58,723 nucleotides of DNA from Lachnospiraceae bacterium C10 (GCA_900100095.1 FMTN01000026.1:1-58723), one strand, 5' to 3'; counted from the stretch's first letter, positions 20,152-29,790 are shown. The notes: generated by a model from the sequence alone, not told the origin. Numbers and translations are program-made.

Positions 20152-20204
20152 TGTTACATTAGGCCCACAGTGTCAATGTAATGTAGGTAAGGGAGCACTG
20201 AATT

Positions 20205-21161
20205 ATGAAATCAAATCGTTCAAATAACAAAAGCGTGAGCTATGAGAGATGGGGATACATTTTTATTCTTCCTTTTTTTGTAACCTTCCTCGTGTTCTCA
20301 TTGATTCCGCTGGTTGATACCATAAGATACAGCTTCTATGAGTACTATCGATCAGGACTGATAGAAGTGGGACCAAACTTCGTGGGCCTTGAAAACTACA
20401 AGGCCCTCCTGGAGTCAGACCTTCTAAAGTATGCAGGCAATACATTCATCATGTGGATCGCAGGATTTATTCCTCAGATCGGGATTGCAATGTTACTTGC
20501 TGCATGGTTTACGGATCATAGAATCCGTATTCACGGACTTCAGTTTTTCAAGGTGGTTATATACCTTCCGAACCTGATCATGGCGTCTGCATTTGCAATG
20601 CTTTTCTTCACATTATTCTCCGATGCAGGCCCAATCAATCAGATTCTTATGTCAACAGGATTGATCCATCACAACATTCGTTTCATGGTATCAACACTTG
20701 GAGCACGTTCACTGATTGCATTAATGAACTTCCTGATGTGGTTCGGTAATACAGCTATCATGCTGATGGCAGCGATTATGGGTATTAACCCGGCTCTGTT
20801 CGAAGCAGCAGAGCTGGATGGCTGTAACCATGCCAAGATTTTCCGTCATGTTACATTGCCACTGATTCGTCCGATTCTGGCCTATACACTGATTACATCC
20901 ATCATCGGTGGACTTCAGATGTATGATGTACCGCAGATTCTTACAAACGGCGCAGGCGCACCGGATCGAACAACGATGACACTGATCATGTTCTTGAACA
21001 AGCATCTTGCTTCTAAGAACTACGGTATGGCAGGTGCCTTATCGGTTTACCTGTTTGTAATCAGCGCAATCCTCTGCTTCATCGTGTTCAAGATGATGCA
21101 GGACGAAGATGCAGTTGAAGCAAAGAAGTTAAAGAAGAAAAAGAGAAAGGAGAGAGCATAA
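20205..21161 (+). CDS. Sugar ABC transporter permease (MalF/UgpA type)
   Basis: 318 residues with about six membrane segments, starting at WGYIFILPFFVTFLVFSLIP. The EAAELDGCNHAKIFRHVTLP motif near residue 205 is the EAA loop that contacts the ATPase. It ends in a lysine-rich tail. 53 bp after the lipoprotein gene, and its stop overlaps the start of the next permease by one base. Confidence 0.93.
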   Translation: MKSNRSNNKSVSYERWGYIFILPFFVTFLVFSLIPLVDTIRYSFYEYYRSGLIEVGPNFVGLENYKALLESDLLKYAGNTFIMWIAGFIPQIGIAMLLAAWFTDHRIRIHGLQFFKVVIYLPNLIMASAFAMLFFTLFSDAGPINQILMSTGLIHHNIRFMVSTLGARSLIALMNFLMWFGNTAIMLMAAIMGINPALFEAAELDGCNHAKIFRHVTLPLIRPILAYTLITSIIGGLQMYDVPQILTNGAGAPDRTTMTLIMFLNKHLASKNYGMAGALSVYLFVISAILCFIVFKMMQDEDAVEAKKLKKKKRKERA

Positions 21162-22012
21162 TGGATAAAAGTTTAAAACGTCCGATCACCCTTCGGGAAG
21201 TGATTGCACATATTGTGCTGGTAATCCTCGCATTTATGTGTCTGTTCTTTTTCTACATTCTTGTGATCAATGCTTCACGTAAGCATGTTGACCTGATGAA
21301 GGGATTTTCCATTCTGCCGGGAACCATGTTCTTAACGAACATGCGCAACGTGTTAAATGATTCCAATATACCGGTATTATATGGAATCAGAAACAGCCTG
21401 ATTGTTTCCGGTGGTTGTGCTGCCATCTGTACTTATTTTTCAGCTATGACAGCCTATGGAATTTATGCCTATAATTTTCGCGCCAAGAGACCGGCATTTA
21501 CATTCATCATGATGATCCTTGTAATGCCGACACAGGTTACTGCCCTTGGATTCCTGCGTTTATTAATGAATATCCACATGGATGACAACCTGTTAGCGCT
21601 GATTTTACCGGCAATCGCTTCACCGGCAGTCTTCTACTTTATGTATAGCTACATGCAGGCATCTCTTCCAATGTCCCTGGTAGAAGCTGCAAGAATTGAT
21701 GGCTCGAACGAGTTCATGACCTTTAACCGTATCGTGATCCCAATCATGAAGCCGGCGATCGCAGTTCAGGCAATCTTTACCTTTGTCGGAGCATGGAACA
21801 ACTACTTCGTTCCGGCCCTGGTTATTACAACCAAGAAGAAGCAGACGCTTCCGGTTCTGATTGCAACCCTCCGCGGAGCGGACTTTATGACATTTGATAT
21901 GGGTAAAGTTTATATGATGATTATGATTGCCATTGTACCAATCGTACTGGTATATCTTATGCTGAGCAGATTCATCATCGAGGGTGTAACCTTAGGTGGT
22001 GTCAAGGAGTAA
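21161..22012 (+). CDS. Sugar ABC transporter permease (MalG/UgpE type)
   Basis: 283 residues, about six membrane segments. The EAA loop reads VEAARIDGSNEFMTFNRIVI near residue 177. It forms the permease pair with the preceding gene. No ATP-binding subunit is encoded here, so the transporter probably uses a shared MsmK-type ATPase from elsewhere, as is common for CUT1 transporters in Firmicutes. Confidence 0.93.
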   Translation: MDKSLKRPITLREVIAHIVLVILAFMCLFFFYILVINASRKHVDLMKGFSILPGTMFLTNMRNVLNDSNIPVLYGIRNSLIVSGGCAAICTYFSAMTAYGIYAYNFRAKRPAFTFIMMILVMPTQVTALGFLRLLMNIHMDDNLLALILPAIASPAVFYFMYSYMQASLPMSLVEAARIDGSNEFMTFNRIVIPIMKPAIAVQAIFTFVGAWNNYFVPALVITTKKKQTLPVLIATLRGADFMTFDMGKVYMMIMIAIVPIVLVYLMLSRFIIEGVTLGGVKE

Positions 22013-22086
22013 AAAGTAACATTTCGATGCGAAAGAGGTGTCAATGGATGTCCCATTGATACCTTTTTCATGTTAGAATAAAAAAC

Positions 22087-22857
22087 ATGAGGGCTAATGG
22101 AATGGGATTATTAAATGATTGGTATATGAAAGAATTCGAGGAGAGCGATGACCAGAATATACATCGCGCTCCGGAAGAGGAAATTGCTTTTTACCGTGCG
22201 GTTGCAACAGGTGACATGGATGCAGTAAGGAGGAACTGCGAGGAGAACCGTTTCAACGCGACAGACGGCGTAGGAAAGCTGTCAAGGAATCCGGTACAGA
22301 ATCTGAAATACCATTTTGTTGTTACGGCGGCTTTTATCACCAGGTTATGCGTTGAGCAGGGACTGGATGAAGAGAAAGCCTTCCGGCTGTCGGACTTTTA
22401 TATCTTAAAGCTTGACCAGGCGGATACGATTGAGGCGGTTACGGATCTGCACGATGCCATGGTGATGGATTTTACAGGTAAGATGCGCCTGCTTAAGAAG
22501 TTTGCAGGAACATCCAAGCCCATCACCGAGACGTTAAATTATATCTACAGCCATATGTCGGAGCGTATCACGACCAATGAAATTGCGGAATATATCGGAC
22601 TGTCCACCGGCTATCTTTCCCGTCTGTTCATCAAGGAGATCGGGGTATCCCTTAGTGATTATATCCGGGAGAAGAAGATTGAGCAGGCACAGAACCTTCT
22701 ACGCTACAGTGAATATTCACTGGTAGAAATTTCGGAGAGGCTTGGTTTCTCTTCACAGAGTCATTTCATCCAGAGCTTTAAGGCACGTACGGGGGTGACA
22801 CCGAACCGTTACCGGAAGGAGCATGGTCGCGTGGAATGGAATGTTCATGTTAAATAA
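22087..22857 (+). CDS. AraC-family transcription regulator
   Basis: 256 residues. The C-terminal ~100 residues hold the two helix-turn-helix motifs of AraC/XylS (ITTNEIAEYIGLSTGYLSRL and LVEISERLGFSSQSHFIQSF, then GVTPNRYRK). The N-terminal ~150 residues are a helical domain of the kind seen beside some Lachnospiraceae AraC proteins; no cupin is evident. It lies 75 bp after the permease genes and probably regulates them or the phosphorylases. The ribosome binding site is weak, so the start is uncertain (another ATG at 22102). Confidence 0.85.
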   Translation: MRANGMGLLNDWYMKEFEESDDQNIHRAPEEEIAFYRAVATGDMDAVRRNCEENRFNATDGVGKLSRNPVQNLKYHFVVTAAFITRLCVEQGLDEEKAFRLSDFYILKLDQADTIEAVTDLHDAMVMDFTGKMRLLKKFAGTSKPITETLNYIYSHMSERITTNEIAEYIGLSTGYLSRLFIKEIGVSLSDYIREKKIEQAQNLLRYSEYSLVEISERLGFSSQSHFIQSFKARTGVTPNRYRKEHGRVEWNVHVK

Positions 22858-22914
22858 GCTAAATTCGATATTTTCATGACATAAGCAACATGCTGTGATA
22901 GAATGGCAGGAGTT

Positions 22915-23040
22915 AACTCAGTCGGGGTACAAGCTCCGACTGAGTTAAACGCTCCGCGAGGATGCGCACGGATTCGGACAGGAAATTGTCTGCTGAAGCA
23001 GACCCGAATCCGGCGCGCAAGACTCGCGAGCGAGTCTTGA
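22915..23040 (+). repeat. Palindromic repeat element, 126-bp right half
   Basis: Begins AACTCAGTCGGGGTACAAGC, contains the GATTCGGACAGG / CAGACCCGAATC hairpin and ends with the hairpin CAAGACTCGC / GCGAGTCTTG. Boundaries (TTAACTCAG at the left, GTCTTGA at the right) match the copies at 41093 and 54205. It sits between the AraC gene and the phosphatase gene and may act as a transcription barrier. Confidence 0.85.
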
Positions 23041-23063
23041 TCATGAAAAGAAGGAATTGATTT

Positions 23064-23663
23064 ATGAAAATTTGGATTATCAGACATGGACAGACCAAAT
23101 TAAACGCACAGCATTTAATGCAGGGCTGTTACGATGAACCGTTGAATGAGGTTGGTATTCAGCAGGCAAAAGAGACAAGAAAGCGCATCGGAGACATTCA
23201 CTTTGATGCAGTATATTCAAGTCCTCTGCAACGTGCGAAGGCAACGGCCTGTATTGTGGGTGATATAACAGAAGACAAGCTGATTGTGGACGAGAGGATC
23301 AAGGAAGTCAATTTCGGTGACTATGAGCTTTGCCCGTACGATAAGATGGGGCTTAAGATGAGTCTGTACTGGGCACTTCCGGAGATTTTTCCGGCACCAA
23401 GGACCGTTGAGACCGTAAAGGAGATGGTGGCACGAACCTCGGATTTTCTTAAAGAACTTGAGCAGAAGGATTATGAAAATGTTCTGGTTGCCTGCCACGG
23501 CGGTATTATGCGGCCACTGAGCGGCTATCTGACCAATAAGCGAAACGGGCTCATGTGGAGACCAAGGCCGACGAACTGTGAGATTCGTGTTTTTGAATCC
23601 ATTCATGGTCAGCATAGGATGATTGAAAATATTATAATGAATCCAGAGAAGTCGAAGATATGA
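23064..23663 (+). CDS. Histidine phosphatase family protein
   Basis: 199 residues. The N-terminal IWIIRHGQTKLNAQ carries the phosphohistidine motif RHG. DAVYSSPLQRAKATA near residue 51 and VLVACHGGIMRPL near residue 145 supply the remaining catalytic Arg and His. It belongs to the cofactor-dependent phosphoglycerate mutase/phosphatase superfamily; substrate not predictable. The next gene overlaps by 4 bp, so they form an operon with the HD protein. Confidence 0.9.
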   Translation: MKIWIIRHGQTKLNAQHLMQGCYDEPLNEVGIQQAKETRKRIGDIHFDAVYSSPLQRAKATACIVGDITEDKLIVDERIKEVNFGDYELCPYDKMGLKMSLYWALPEIFPAPRTVETVKEMVARTSDFLKELEQKDYENVLVACHGGIMRPLSGYLTNKRNGLMWRPRPTNCEIRVFESIHGQHRMIENIIMNPEKSKI

Positions 23664-24541
23664 TTATTGCAAGATTGTTTAATTATTTTATTGTTTTTTC
23701 TGTAATCGGTTGGCTCTATGAATGCACGTTTTGTACCTTTAAGAACGGAGCTTGGGAGAATCGCGGATTTTTATTCGGCCCGATTTGTCCGATTTACGGA
23801 GCAGGTGTGGTTCTTGCAATGGTTGTCTTTCACTTTCTTCCGCAGAAGGCGAACGCAGAACATCCTGTCTGGCTGATCTTTTGTATCTGCGCCTTTGGCA
23901 GCATGATACTTGAATATCTTACCTCCTACGTGCTTGAGAGGGTATTTCACGCAGTCTGGTGGGATTACAGCAAAGTACCCCTTAACATCAACGGGCGTGT
24001 CTGCCTTCCGGCGACCTGTGGGTTTGGAATTGCAGGGATTTTTGTTGTAAGATATATGATTCCTGTGGTGGAGGAACTTCCCATCGAGAAGTATCCCCTT
24101 ACCAATGAGGTGTTTGCTCTGGTTTTTATGTTTATCATGGGAATCGATATGGCACTTACGGTTGCGTCTCTTACGAAGATCGTAAGTCAGTTGGAGCGGG
24201 CGGAGGCTTCCTTCAATGAAAAGGCGGATGCAGGTTACCAGAGGGTACGGGTGGCACCGGCTGCCATTGCCTCTGTGGCAAGTGATGCTTTATCCAGTGC
24301 CGGAAGCAGCGCGAAGGATGCGATCCTTAGTGCCGGTAGCAATGCCAGAGATGCGATGAGCAGTGCAGGAGAGAGCATGAACGAAAGACTAAACCGTTTT
24401 GCAGAGAGTCTCTCCTGGAGAGACCGCTATCATTTGCATACCATGCTGGGCTATCGGCCGAGAAAACGGATGGGGGTCAATACAGACTCGATCCGGGAAT
24501 TTTTTGCAAAACTGCAGGAAAAGATACAGGTGAGAAAATGA
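23660..24541 (+). CDS. Integral membrane protein, putative ABC-transporter type IV (PF06541-like)
   Basis: 293 residues. About five membrane segments lie in the first ~180 residues, with FSVIGWLYECTFCTFKNG near residue 13 and RGFLFGPICPIYGAG near residue 35, both typical of the Firmicutes family often annotated putative ABC transporter permease. The remaining ~110 residues are cytoplasmic, with an Ala/Ser-rich repeat (SSAGSSAKDAILSAGSNARD) likely to be a long helix. It overlaps both neighbours by 4 bp. Transport function is not demonstrated for the family. Confidence 0.8.
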   Translation: MIIARLFNYFIVFSVIGWLYECTFCTFKNGAWENRGFLFGPICPIYGAGVVLAMVVFHFLPQKANAEHPVWLIFCICAFGSMILEYLTSYVLERVFHAVWWDYSKVPLNINGRVCLPATCGFGIAGIFVVRYMIPVVEELPIEKYPLTNEVFALVFMFIMGIDMALTVASLTKIVSQLERAEASFNEKADAGYQRVRVAPAAIASVASDALSSAGSSAKDAILSAGSNARDAMSSAGESMNERLNRFAESLSWRDRYHLHTMLGYRPRKRMGVNTDSIREFFAKLQEKIQVRK

Positions 24542-24990
24542 CATTATCAGAAGAAGAGAGATTTCGCAGGATTTCGCTGGAACTGGTGGAAGATGAGAAC
24601 TTAAAGCAAATGAAAAACTATATTCAGCATGGTCGTATTACAACCTATGACCACTGTCTTAGTGTTGCCAAAAAAGCTTTTTCATTGAAATGTTTTCTTC
24701 GTGTCAACTGCGATGAAAGGGCTCTGGTTCGTGCGGCCCTTCTCCATGATTATTTTCTCTATGACTGGCATGAATACGGCGATCATCTGCATGGCTATCA
24801 TCATCCTTATATTGCAGCGGAAAAGGCCAATCGTGACTTCGGCCTATCCGATCGGGAGAAGAAGGCCATTCTGACGCATATGTGGCCTTTGACCTTCTTT
24901 CATCCTCCTGTAAGCAAGGAAGGATGGCTTCTTACATTGGCTGATAAAATGGTTTCCACACAGGAGACGCTTTTTCAACGTGCAAATTAA
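24538..24990 (+). CDS. HD-domain phosphohydrolase
   Basis: 150 residues. H near residue 38 (TTYDHCLSVAKKA), the HD pair in ALLHDYFLYDW and a later His-rich stretch (HGYHHPYIAA) fit the HD metal-binding scaffold. A small cytoplasmic hydrolase of unknown substrate. Last gene of the three-gene operon, followed by a terminator. Confidence 0.85.
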   Translation: MTLSEEERFRRISLELVEDENLKQMKNYIQHGRITTYDHCLSVAKKAFSLKCFLRVNCDERALVRAALLHDYFLYDWHEYGDHLHGYHHPYIAAEKANRDFGLSDREKKAILTHMWPLTFFHPPVSKEGWLLTLADKMVSTQETLFQRAN

Positions 24991-24992
24991 AG

Positions 24993-25018
24993 TCCGCCCT
25001 TTTTGGGGCGGATTTTTT
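24993..25018 (+). terminator. Intrinsic terminator
   Basis: Stem TCCGCCC / GGGCGGA with a T6 tail, directly after the HD gene. Confidence 0.9.
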
Positions 25019-25051
25019 ATGGTAAAATATCCTCGTTTTGAAAGGAAGAGT

Positions 25052-26368
25052 ATGGATACAATTGTAGTGAAATTTGGTGGAACTTCTCTGGCAAGTGCCG
25101 AGCAGTTTCGTAAAGTAAAAAAGATTATTGAGATGGAACCTGCGCGGAGACTTGTTGTGGCATCGGCACCGGGAAAGCGCTTTGCCGAGGATATCAAGGT
25201 GACGGATCTTCTGCTTCAGTGTTATGAGAATGCAGTTACCGATCAGCCGGTGGGTGAATGCCTGACAGCGGTCAGAGACCGGTTTCATGACATTATCACA
25301 GAGCTTGGGGTGGATTTCCCGTTGGATCATGAGATGGATATCATTCGCCGGAATCTTATGAAGAAGCCGGACAGAGATTATATGGCAAGTCGAGGGGAGT
25401 ATTTAAACTCTCAGATCCTGGCTTTATATCTTGGATATACCTTTGTGGATCCGGCATGGTGCATCTGTTTTGATGTGGACGGTAATTTCGACGATGTGAT
25501 GACAAGACGGGCCATGGCAGCAGCGTTGCACCCTTTAAAGAGGGCGGTGATTGCCGGATTCTACGGAGCTGATGAGAACGGGGTGATTCACACCTTCTCC
25601 AGGGGAGGGTCGGATATTACCGGTAGTATTGTTGCACAGGCAGCAGAGGCGCAGCTGTATGAGAACTGGACGGATGTTTCAGGCCTTAAGGCGGCTGATC
25701 CGCGTATTGTCCCGGAGGCAAGGACGGTTGAGTATTTAAGCTACCGTGAGCTTAGAACTCTGTCCTATATGGGGGCATCTGTCCTGCATACGGATGCGGT
25801 TCTTCCGGCGGCGACGCTGGATATTCCAATCAATATCCGTAATACAAATGAACCGGAGGATGCCGGAACCATGATCGTCCGTAAGATTCCAAAGGGCAAG
25901 AAAAAGTATCCAATGGTGGGTGTTGCCGGTCGATCCGGTATGTCGGTCATTCAGGTGGAGAAGGTTATGGTAAGCGATGGAGCAGGATTTTCTGCCCTCC
26001 TTTTGGATATTTTCAAGAATCACAATCTACCATTTGAACAGTGCCTTACAGGAATTGATACTGTGACTTTGATCATTCAGACAGAGTTGTTTGAAGCGGT
26101 AAAAGAGCAGCTTCTGACAGAGATCCGTTGCGCATTGGAACCGGATTATCTGGGGGTTTTCAATGGAATTTCTGTTATTGCCGTTGTGGGTGAGAAGGAT
26201 ACCGAAAGTAACAATGCGAATGTGAAGGTTTTATCCGCTTTGACACAGGCGGGAATTGAGATCATTACCATGAACCAGGGCGCTGGGAAACTGAATCTTT
26301 TGATCGGTGTACTTGAGGAGCGTTATCAGGATGCCATCAAGACCATCTATCAAGTGATGGAAGGGTAG
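25052..26368 (+). CDS. lysC: Aspartate kinase
   Basis: 438 residues from the ATG at 25052 (GAAAGGAAG site); the longer frame starts inside the terminator and is rejected. It phosphorylates aspartate, the first step to lysine, threonine and methionine. VVKFGGTSLAS at the N-terminus is the kinase signature. The C-terminal ~140 residues hold the paired ACT domains (SVIQVEKVMVSDG and VISVIAVVGEKD-like segments) used for amino acid feedback. Monofunctional, without a homoserine dehydrogenase domain. The gene symbol is a best guess because paralogues are usual. Confidence 0.9.
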   Translation: MDTIVVKFGGTSLASAEQFRKVKKIIEMEPARRLVVASAPGKRFAEDIKVTDLLLQCYENAVTDQPVGECLTAVRDRFHDIITELGVDFPLDHEMDIIRRNLMKKPDRDYMASRGEYLNSQILALYLGYTFVDPAWCICFDVDGNFDDVMTRRAMAAALHPLKRAVIAGFYGADENGVIHTFSRGGSDITGSIVAQAAEAQLYENWTDVSGLKAADPRIVPEARTVEYLSYRELRTLSYMGASVLHTDAVLPAATLDIPINIRNTNEPEDAGTMIVRKIPKGKKKYPMVGVAGRSGMSVIQVEKVMVSDGAGFSALLLDIFKNHNLPFEQCLTGIDTVTLIIQTELFEAVKEQLLTEIRCALEPDYLGVFNGISVIAVVGEKDTESNNANVKVLSALTQAGIEIITMNQGAGKLNLLIGVLEERYQDAIKTIYQVMEG

Positions 26369-26379
26369 GCAGATAAAAG

Positions 26380-26432
26380 AAAAGAGGGTTTCGTCACCGG
26401 ATATCCGGTGACGAAACCCTCTTTTTTATGCT
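26380..26432. terminator. Bidirectional intrinsic terminator
   Basis: Perfect long stem from AAGAGGGTTTCGTCACCGG to its complement, with A-run and T-run on the two sides. It serves the convergent aspartate kinase and cstA genes. Confidence 0.92.
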
Positions 26433-28165
26433 GCTTTGTCAGCAGAGGAACTGTTCTTTTCTTTTTTCTGGGATGCCATGGTTCGGATGCTGTTAACAGC
26501 AAGAACAAGGGAGAGGATCACAAGAAGGCATGCAATGACGGTTCTTACGATACTCCATCCCATGTCGCCGGCAGCAGCACCGGAGGTGATGGCGGTGTAG
26601 TTTTTGATTACAGTCTGAACCAAAGATGTTACGGTTACAATCAGCATGAAGATCATAGGGATGAAGAACATGCGGTTTTCCTTACCGACTTTGCCAAGCC
26701 AGGTTGCAACAGCTAAAAGACCTACCGCTGCAAGAAGCTGGTTGGAAGCTCCGAAGAGTGGCCAGATGTTGATATAACCGGTCATACCAAGGCCAACACC
26801 TACAACAACGGTAACAACGGTACCGAGGAGCGGATGGGTAAGGATCTTTTTGACGCCGGTTACATCGGCAACGGTCTGTCCGTCCGTCAGCCAAAATTCC
26901 TGGAAGGTGTAGCGGGCCAGACGTGTGGAAGTATCCAGGGAGGTCAGGCAGAATACAGAAATGGCAAGGATCAAAAGGGACTGCAGGATGTGGGAAGCAC
27001 CTGAAAGCCCCGGAATGGTACCAACCATAGCGGCAATCGACATGGAAAAGACCTGCATCGGGTTGGTGACTTCTCCTGAGGAGAATTTGCTCCAGAAGAA
27101 ACCAACAGCGCAGATGGTGCAAAGGCCAAGGACACACTCGATGAGCATAGAGCCGTAGGCAATCGGAAGAGCATGTTTTTCGTTGTCAAGTTGCTTGGAT
27201 GTTGTACCGGAAGACACTAAAGAGTGGAAACCGGAGATAGCACCGCAGGCGATGGTTACAAATAAAGCAGGGAAGAGATATCCCTGGGTCTGATTGTAAA
27301 AACCGGTAAAGGCCGGCATTTTGCCCATATTTGGATGGGATGCGAAGATGCCAAGAACTGCCACACCCAGCATGAAATAAAGCAAAAATGAGCTTAAGTA
27401 GTCACGGGGCTGGAGCAGGATCCATACCGGAACAACGGATGCAATGGCGATGTAGATACCGATAATGATCATCCAGGTTCTTTCGTTTAAGTAGATCGGA
27501 TGAAAATTCAGTCCGATGGCAATGACAGCAACAATGGCTAAAATACCCGCAATGGTGGACACCAGAAGGGGCGCATTACGACGGTAGATCATAAAACCGA
27601 AGACAACAGCCATCAGGATGAACAGCAGTGAGATCATGGCTGTGGATGCATTGGTTGCACTGGCAGCCTTATCCAATACGCCGGATTCGGTGTAGGTGGC
27701 GCAGAAGGTTCCGGCAACCATGGAAGAGAAGGCTGCAACCACCAGAAGAAGGGTAAGATAGGTGAAGACACAGAAAAGCTTCTTCATCTTGTACCCCATG
27801 GTATCCCCGATGATCTCACCGATGGACTGGCCCTTATGACGAAGAGATGCAAAAAGAGCACCAAAATCGTGGACACCACCGAAGAAGATACCACCGATCA
27901 GGATCCAGAGCATAACCGGAACCCAACCGAAAACAGCGGCCTGTACAGGTCCTGTAATAGGACCGGCACCTGCAATGGAAGAGAAATGGTGACCTAAAAG
28001 AACCGGAGTCTTGGCCGGAACATAGTCCACGTCATCCTCAAGCTCGCGGGCCGGGGTGGTGCGATTGGGATCAATTCCCCATTTTCTCGCCAGCCATCGG
28101 CCATAGAACATATAGCCCATGGCGAGAACAAAAACGCCAACCAGTAACAATAAAGCTGCATTCAT
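26426..28165 (-). CDS. cstA: CstA family transporter (carbon starvation protein/pyruvate or peptide uptake)
   Basis: 579 residues with about 14-16 hydrophobic segments. Conserved family blocks include LLGHHFSSIAGAGPITGPVQ near residue 57, GGVHDFGALFASLRHKGQSI and SGTTSKQLDNE. Shorter at the C-terminus than the ~700-residue E. coli protein. Family members import pyruvate or peptides. It overlaps the upstream hypothetical gene by 4 bp and shares its T-box leader, so expression is tied to an aminoacyl-tRNA level. Confidence 0.92.
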   Translation of the reverse strand: MNAALLLLVGVFVLAMGYMFYGRWLARKWGIDPNRTTPARELEDDVDYVPAKTPVLLGHHFSSIAGAGPITGPVQAAVFGWVPVMLWILIGGIFFGGVHDFGALFASLRHKGQSIGEIIGDTMGYKMKKLFCVFTYLTLLLVVAAFSSMVAGTFCATYTESGVLDKAASATNASTAMISLLFILMAVVFGFMIYRRNAPLLVSTIAGILAIVAVIAIGLNFHPIYLNERTWMIIIGIYIAIASVVPVWILLQPRDYLSSFLLYFMLGVAVLGIFASHPNMGKMPAFTGFYNQTQGYLFPALFVTIACGAISGFHSLVSSGTTSKQLDNEKHALPIAYGSMLIECVLGLCTICAVGFFWSKFSSGEVTNPMQVFSMSIAAMVGTIPGLSGASHILQSLLILAISVFCLTSLDTSTRLARYTFQEFWLTDGQTVADVTGVKKILTHPLLGTVVTVVVGVGLGMTGYINIWPLFGASNQLLAAVGLLAVATWLGKVGKENRMFFIPMIFMLIVTVTSLVQTVIKNYTAITSGAAAGDMGWSIVRTVIACLLVILSLVLAVNSIRTMASQKKEKNSSSADKAA

Positions 28166-28695
28166 AATCTTTTTCCTCCTGTTTGATACAGTTTATTCAA
28201 AAACTTCTTATTCTCATGTCCGGACAGATTGGAATAGGTCCGTTTTGTGGAGGTGATGGAAAGAACAGTCCGAAAATCCATCCAGCCCCACAGGGAGAAT
28301 TTGAAGTTTTTGTGCAAATGACAGCGACGAAGCGCCTTGATGGCATCCGGATCAGAAGAATCCGCAAGGATTATAAGGCTGATCACAGAACATTTATGTC
28401 CCTTTTTGGGATGGATACGTTTTATGCCATCGGTATAAACAAAGGATTCAAACCTGCGATAATCTGCAAGTGTCAGATGAGGGCAGGATAAAATATAGCA
28501 GTATTCATGGCTTTCTGCAGCCCAGAGGACGTTTTCCTTAAGGAGTACGTAGCTCTTTTCCTCCATGTTAAGGTCAGCCCGGGCCAGCAGCTCCTTTGGA
28601 CGGTCCCCTTCCTCTTTGGAGTCATAGGAAGTGATATCGTAGTACCGCCGGTAGGCTGATAACAGTTTCTTTGTCAGTTCTTCCCTTTTTTTCAT
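28162..28695 (-). CDS. Hypothetical protein cotranscribed with cstA
   Basis: 177 residues, not recognised. Soluble, charged, starting MKKREELTKKLLSAYRRYYD and containing two helices and a mixed centre (YCYILSCPHLTLADYRRFES). Its ATG lies directly after the T-run of the T-box terminator, with no ribosome binding site between. The only candidate (AAGGACGGG) is inside the terminator stem. The 4-bp overlap with cstA suggests the two products act together. Confidence 0.75.
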   Translation of the reverse strand: MKKREELTKKLLSAYRRYYDITSYDSKEEGDRPKELLARADLNMEEKSYVLLKENVLWAAESHEYCYILSCPHLTLADYRRFESFVYTDGIKRIHPKKGHKCSVISLIILADSSDPDAIKALRRCHLHKNFKFSLWGWMDFRTVLSITSTKRTYSNLSGHENKKFLNKLYQTGGKRL

Positions 28696-28990
28696 AAAAA
28701 AAATCCCGTCCTTACAGCTTCCTGTTACATAGAAACTGCAAAGACGGGAATAACAGATGATTCTCGCGGTACCACTTTGCTTGTCGTATCTTCATACGGC
28801 CACTTACTTCGTTCGAGCAAAAGCCTTAAACGAATGTCGGATAACGGTGACTGCCGGCGACACTTACTTACAGGTTCGGTGCGCTGCTCACAGAGGATTT
28901 CCTGCAGGGTCCATACTGTCTCTCACCAACCGGCAGCTCTCTGAAATGGATGATCCATTGGGACGTGTTCTGATCAATGCATTTGTGCTT
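28696..28990 (-). promoter_or_regulatory. T-box riboswitch leader of the hypothetical-cstA operon
   Basis: On the minus strand the conserved T-box AAGTGGTACCGCG lies at about 28764-28776, stem I AGAGAGCTGCCGGTTGGTGA at about 28921-28945, and a terminator stem CCCGTC / GACGGG plus T8 at about 28697-28746. T-boxes bind an uncharged tRNA by codon-anticodon pairing in stem I and by the tRNA acceptor end at the T-box bulge. The frame GAA-ATC (specifier at 28898-28896) suggests isoleucine, and the TGGT bulge fits tRNAs with discriminator A. The specifier choice is a manual alignment and moderately certain. Confidence 0.9.
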
Positions 28991-29097
28991 TAGTGTGTTG
29001 AATTAATATGTGCTTTATTGTAATGCAACAGCAAAGTGATATCTACTTGAAAATTGTACAAATTATAAGGCATATCCACAGGGATTATTGTCTGAAT

Positions 29098-29790
29098 TTA
29101 ATACAGTATTGCGAAAAAGGATGCACCCACGACGGTTAACAGTCCGCTTACCACGATGGCAAGGGAAGACATGGCACCTTCAATCTCGCCCATCTCCATT
29201 GCGCGTGCCGTGCCGATGGCGTGGCTGCTTGCTCCAATGGCAAGTCCCTTTGCAACGGGATCGGTAATACGGAAAATCCTGCAGATGCTGTCGGCAAGAA
29301 CATTGCCAAGGATACCGGTTACAATGATGACTGCAACGGTAATGGTGACGATACCACCCAGCTCCTCCGAAACACCCATGCCAATGGCGGTTGTAATGGA
29401 TTTTGGCAGCATGGTGACATAATCCTCATGGGAAAGACGGAATAAGACGCTGAGGGCTAAAACCGTCGTCATGGAGGCAAGAGCGCCGCTTATCAGTCCG
29501 ACACTGATGCCGACCCAGTTCTTCTTCAACCGGTGTAACTGCTGATACAGCGGAATGGCAAGGCTTACGGTTGCAGGGGTTAAAAGATAGCTTAAATACT
29601 GTCCGCTGACCCGATAGGCGGAATATTGAATTCCTGTTACCTTAAGGACCGCCATAACGATGATGATGGAGATTAGTAAGGGATTGCAGATGGCAAGCTT
29701 TGTCTTGGCCTTAAGCTGCAGACCGATAAAATAGCCCAGGATACTGATTACAACGCCAAAGGTGGCGGAGTTGGAAATAATATTATTCAT
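29098..29790 (-). CDS. lrgB: LrgB/CidB-family membrane protein
   Basis: 230 residues from the ATG at 29790 (MNNIISNSATFGVVISILGY); the longer frame runs into lrgA. About seven membrane segments. Conserved family segments: LLTPATVSLAIPLYQQ near residue 77, SITTAIGMGVSEELGG near residue 135, and GLAIGASSHAIGTARAMEMG near residue 185. LrgA/LrgB act together in murein hydrolase control and in some species transport pyruvate. Overlaps lrgA by 8 bp. Confidence 0.9.
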   Translation of the reverse strand: MNNIISNSATFGVVISILGYFIGLQLKAKTKLAICNPLLISIIIVMAVLKVTGIQYSAYRVSGQYLSYLLTPATVSLAIPLYQQLHRLKKNWVGISVGLISGALASMTTVLALSVLFRLSHEDYVTMLPKSITTAIGMGVSEELGGIVTITVAVIIVTGILGNVLADSICRIFRITDPVAKGLAIGASSHAIGTARAMEMGEIEGAMSSLAIVVSGLLTVVGASFFAILY

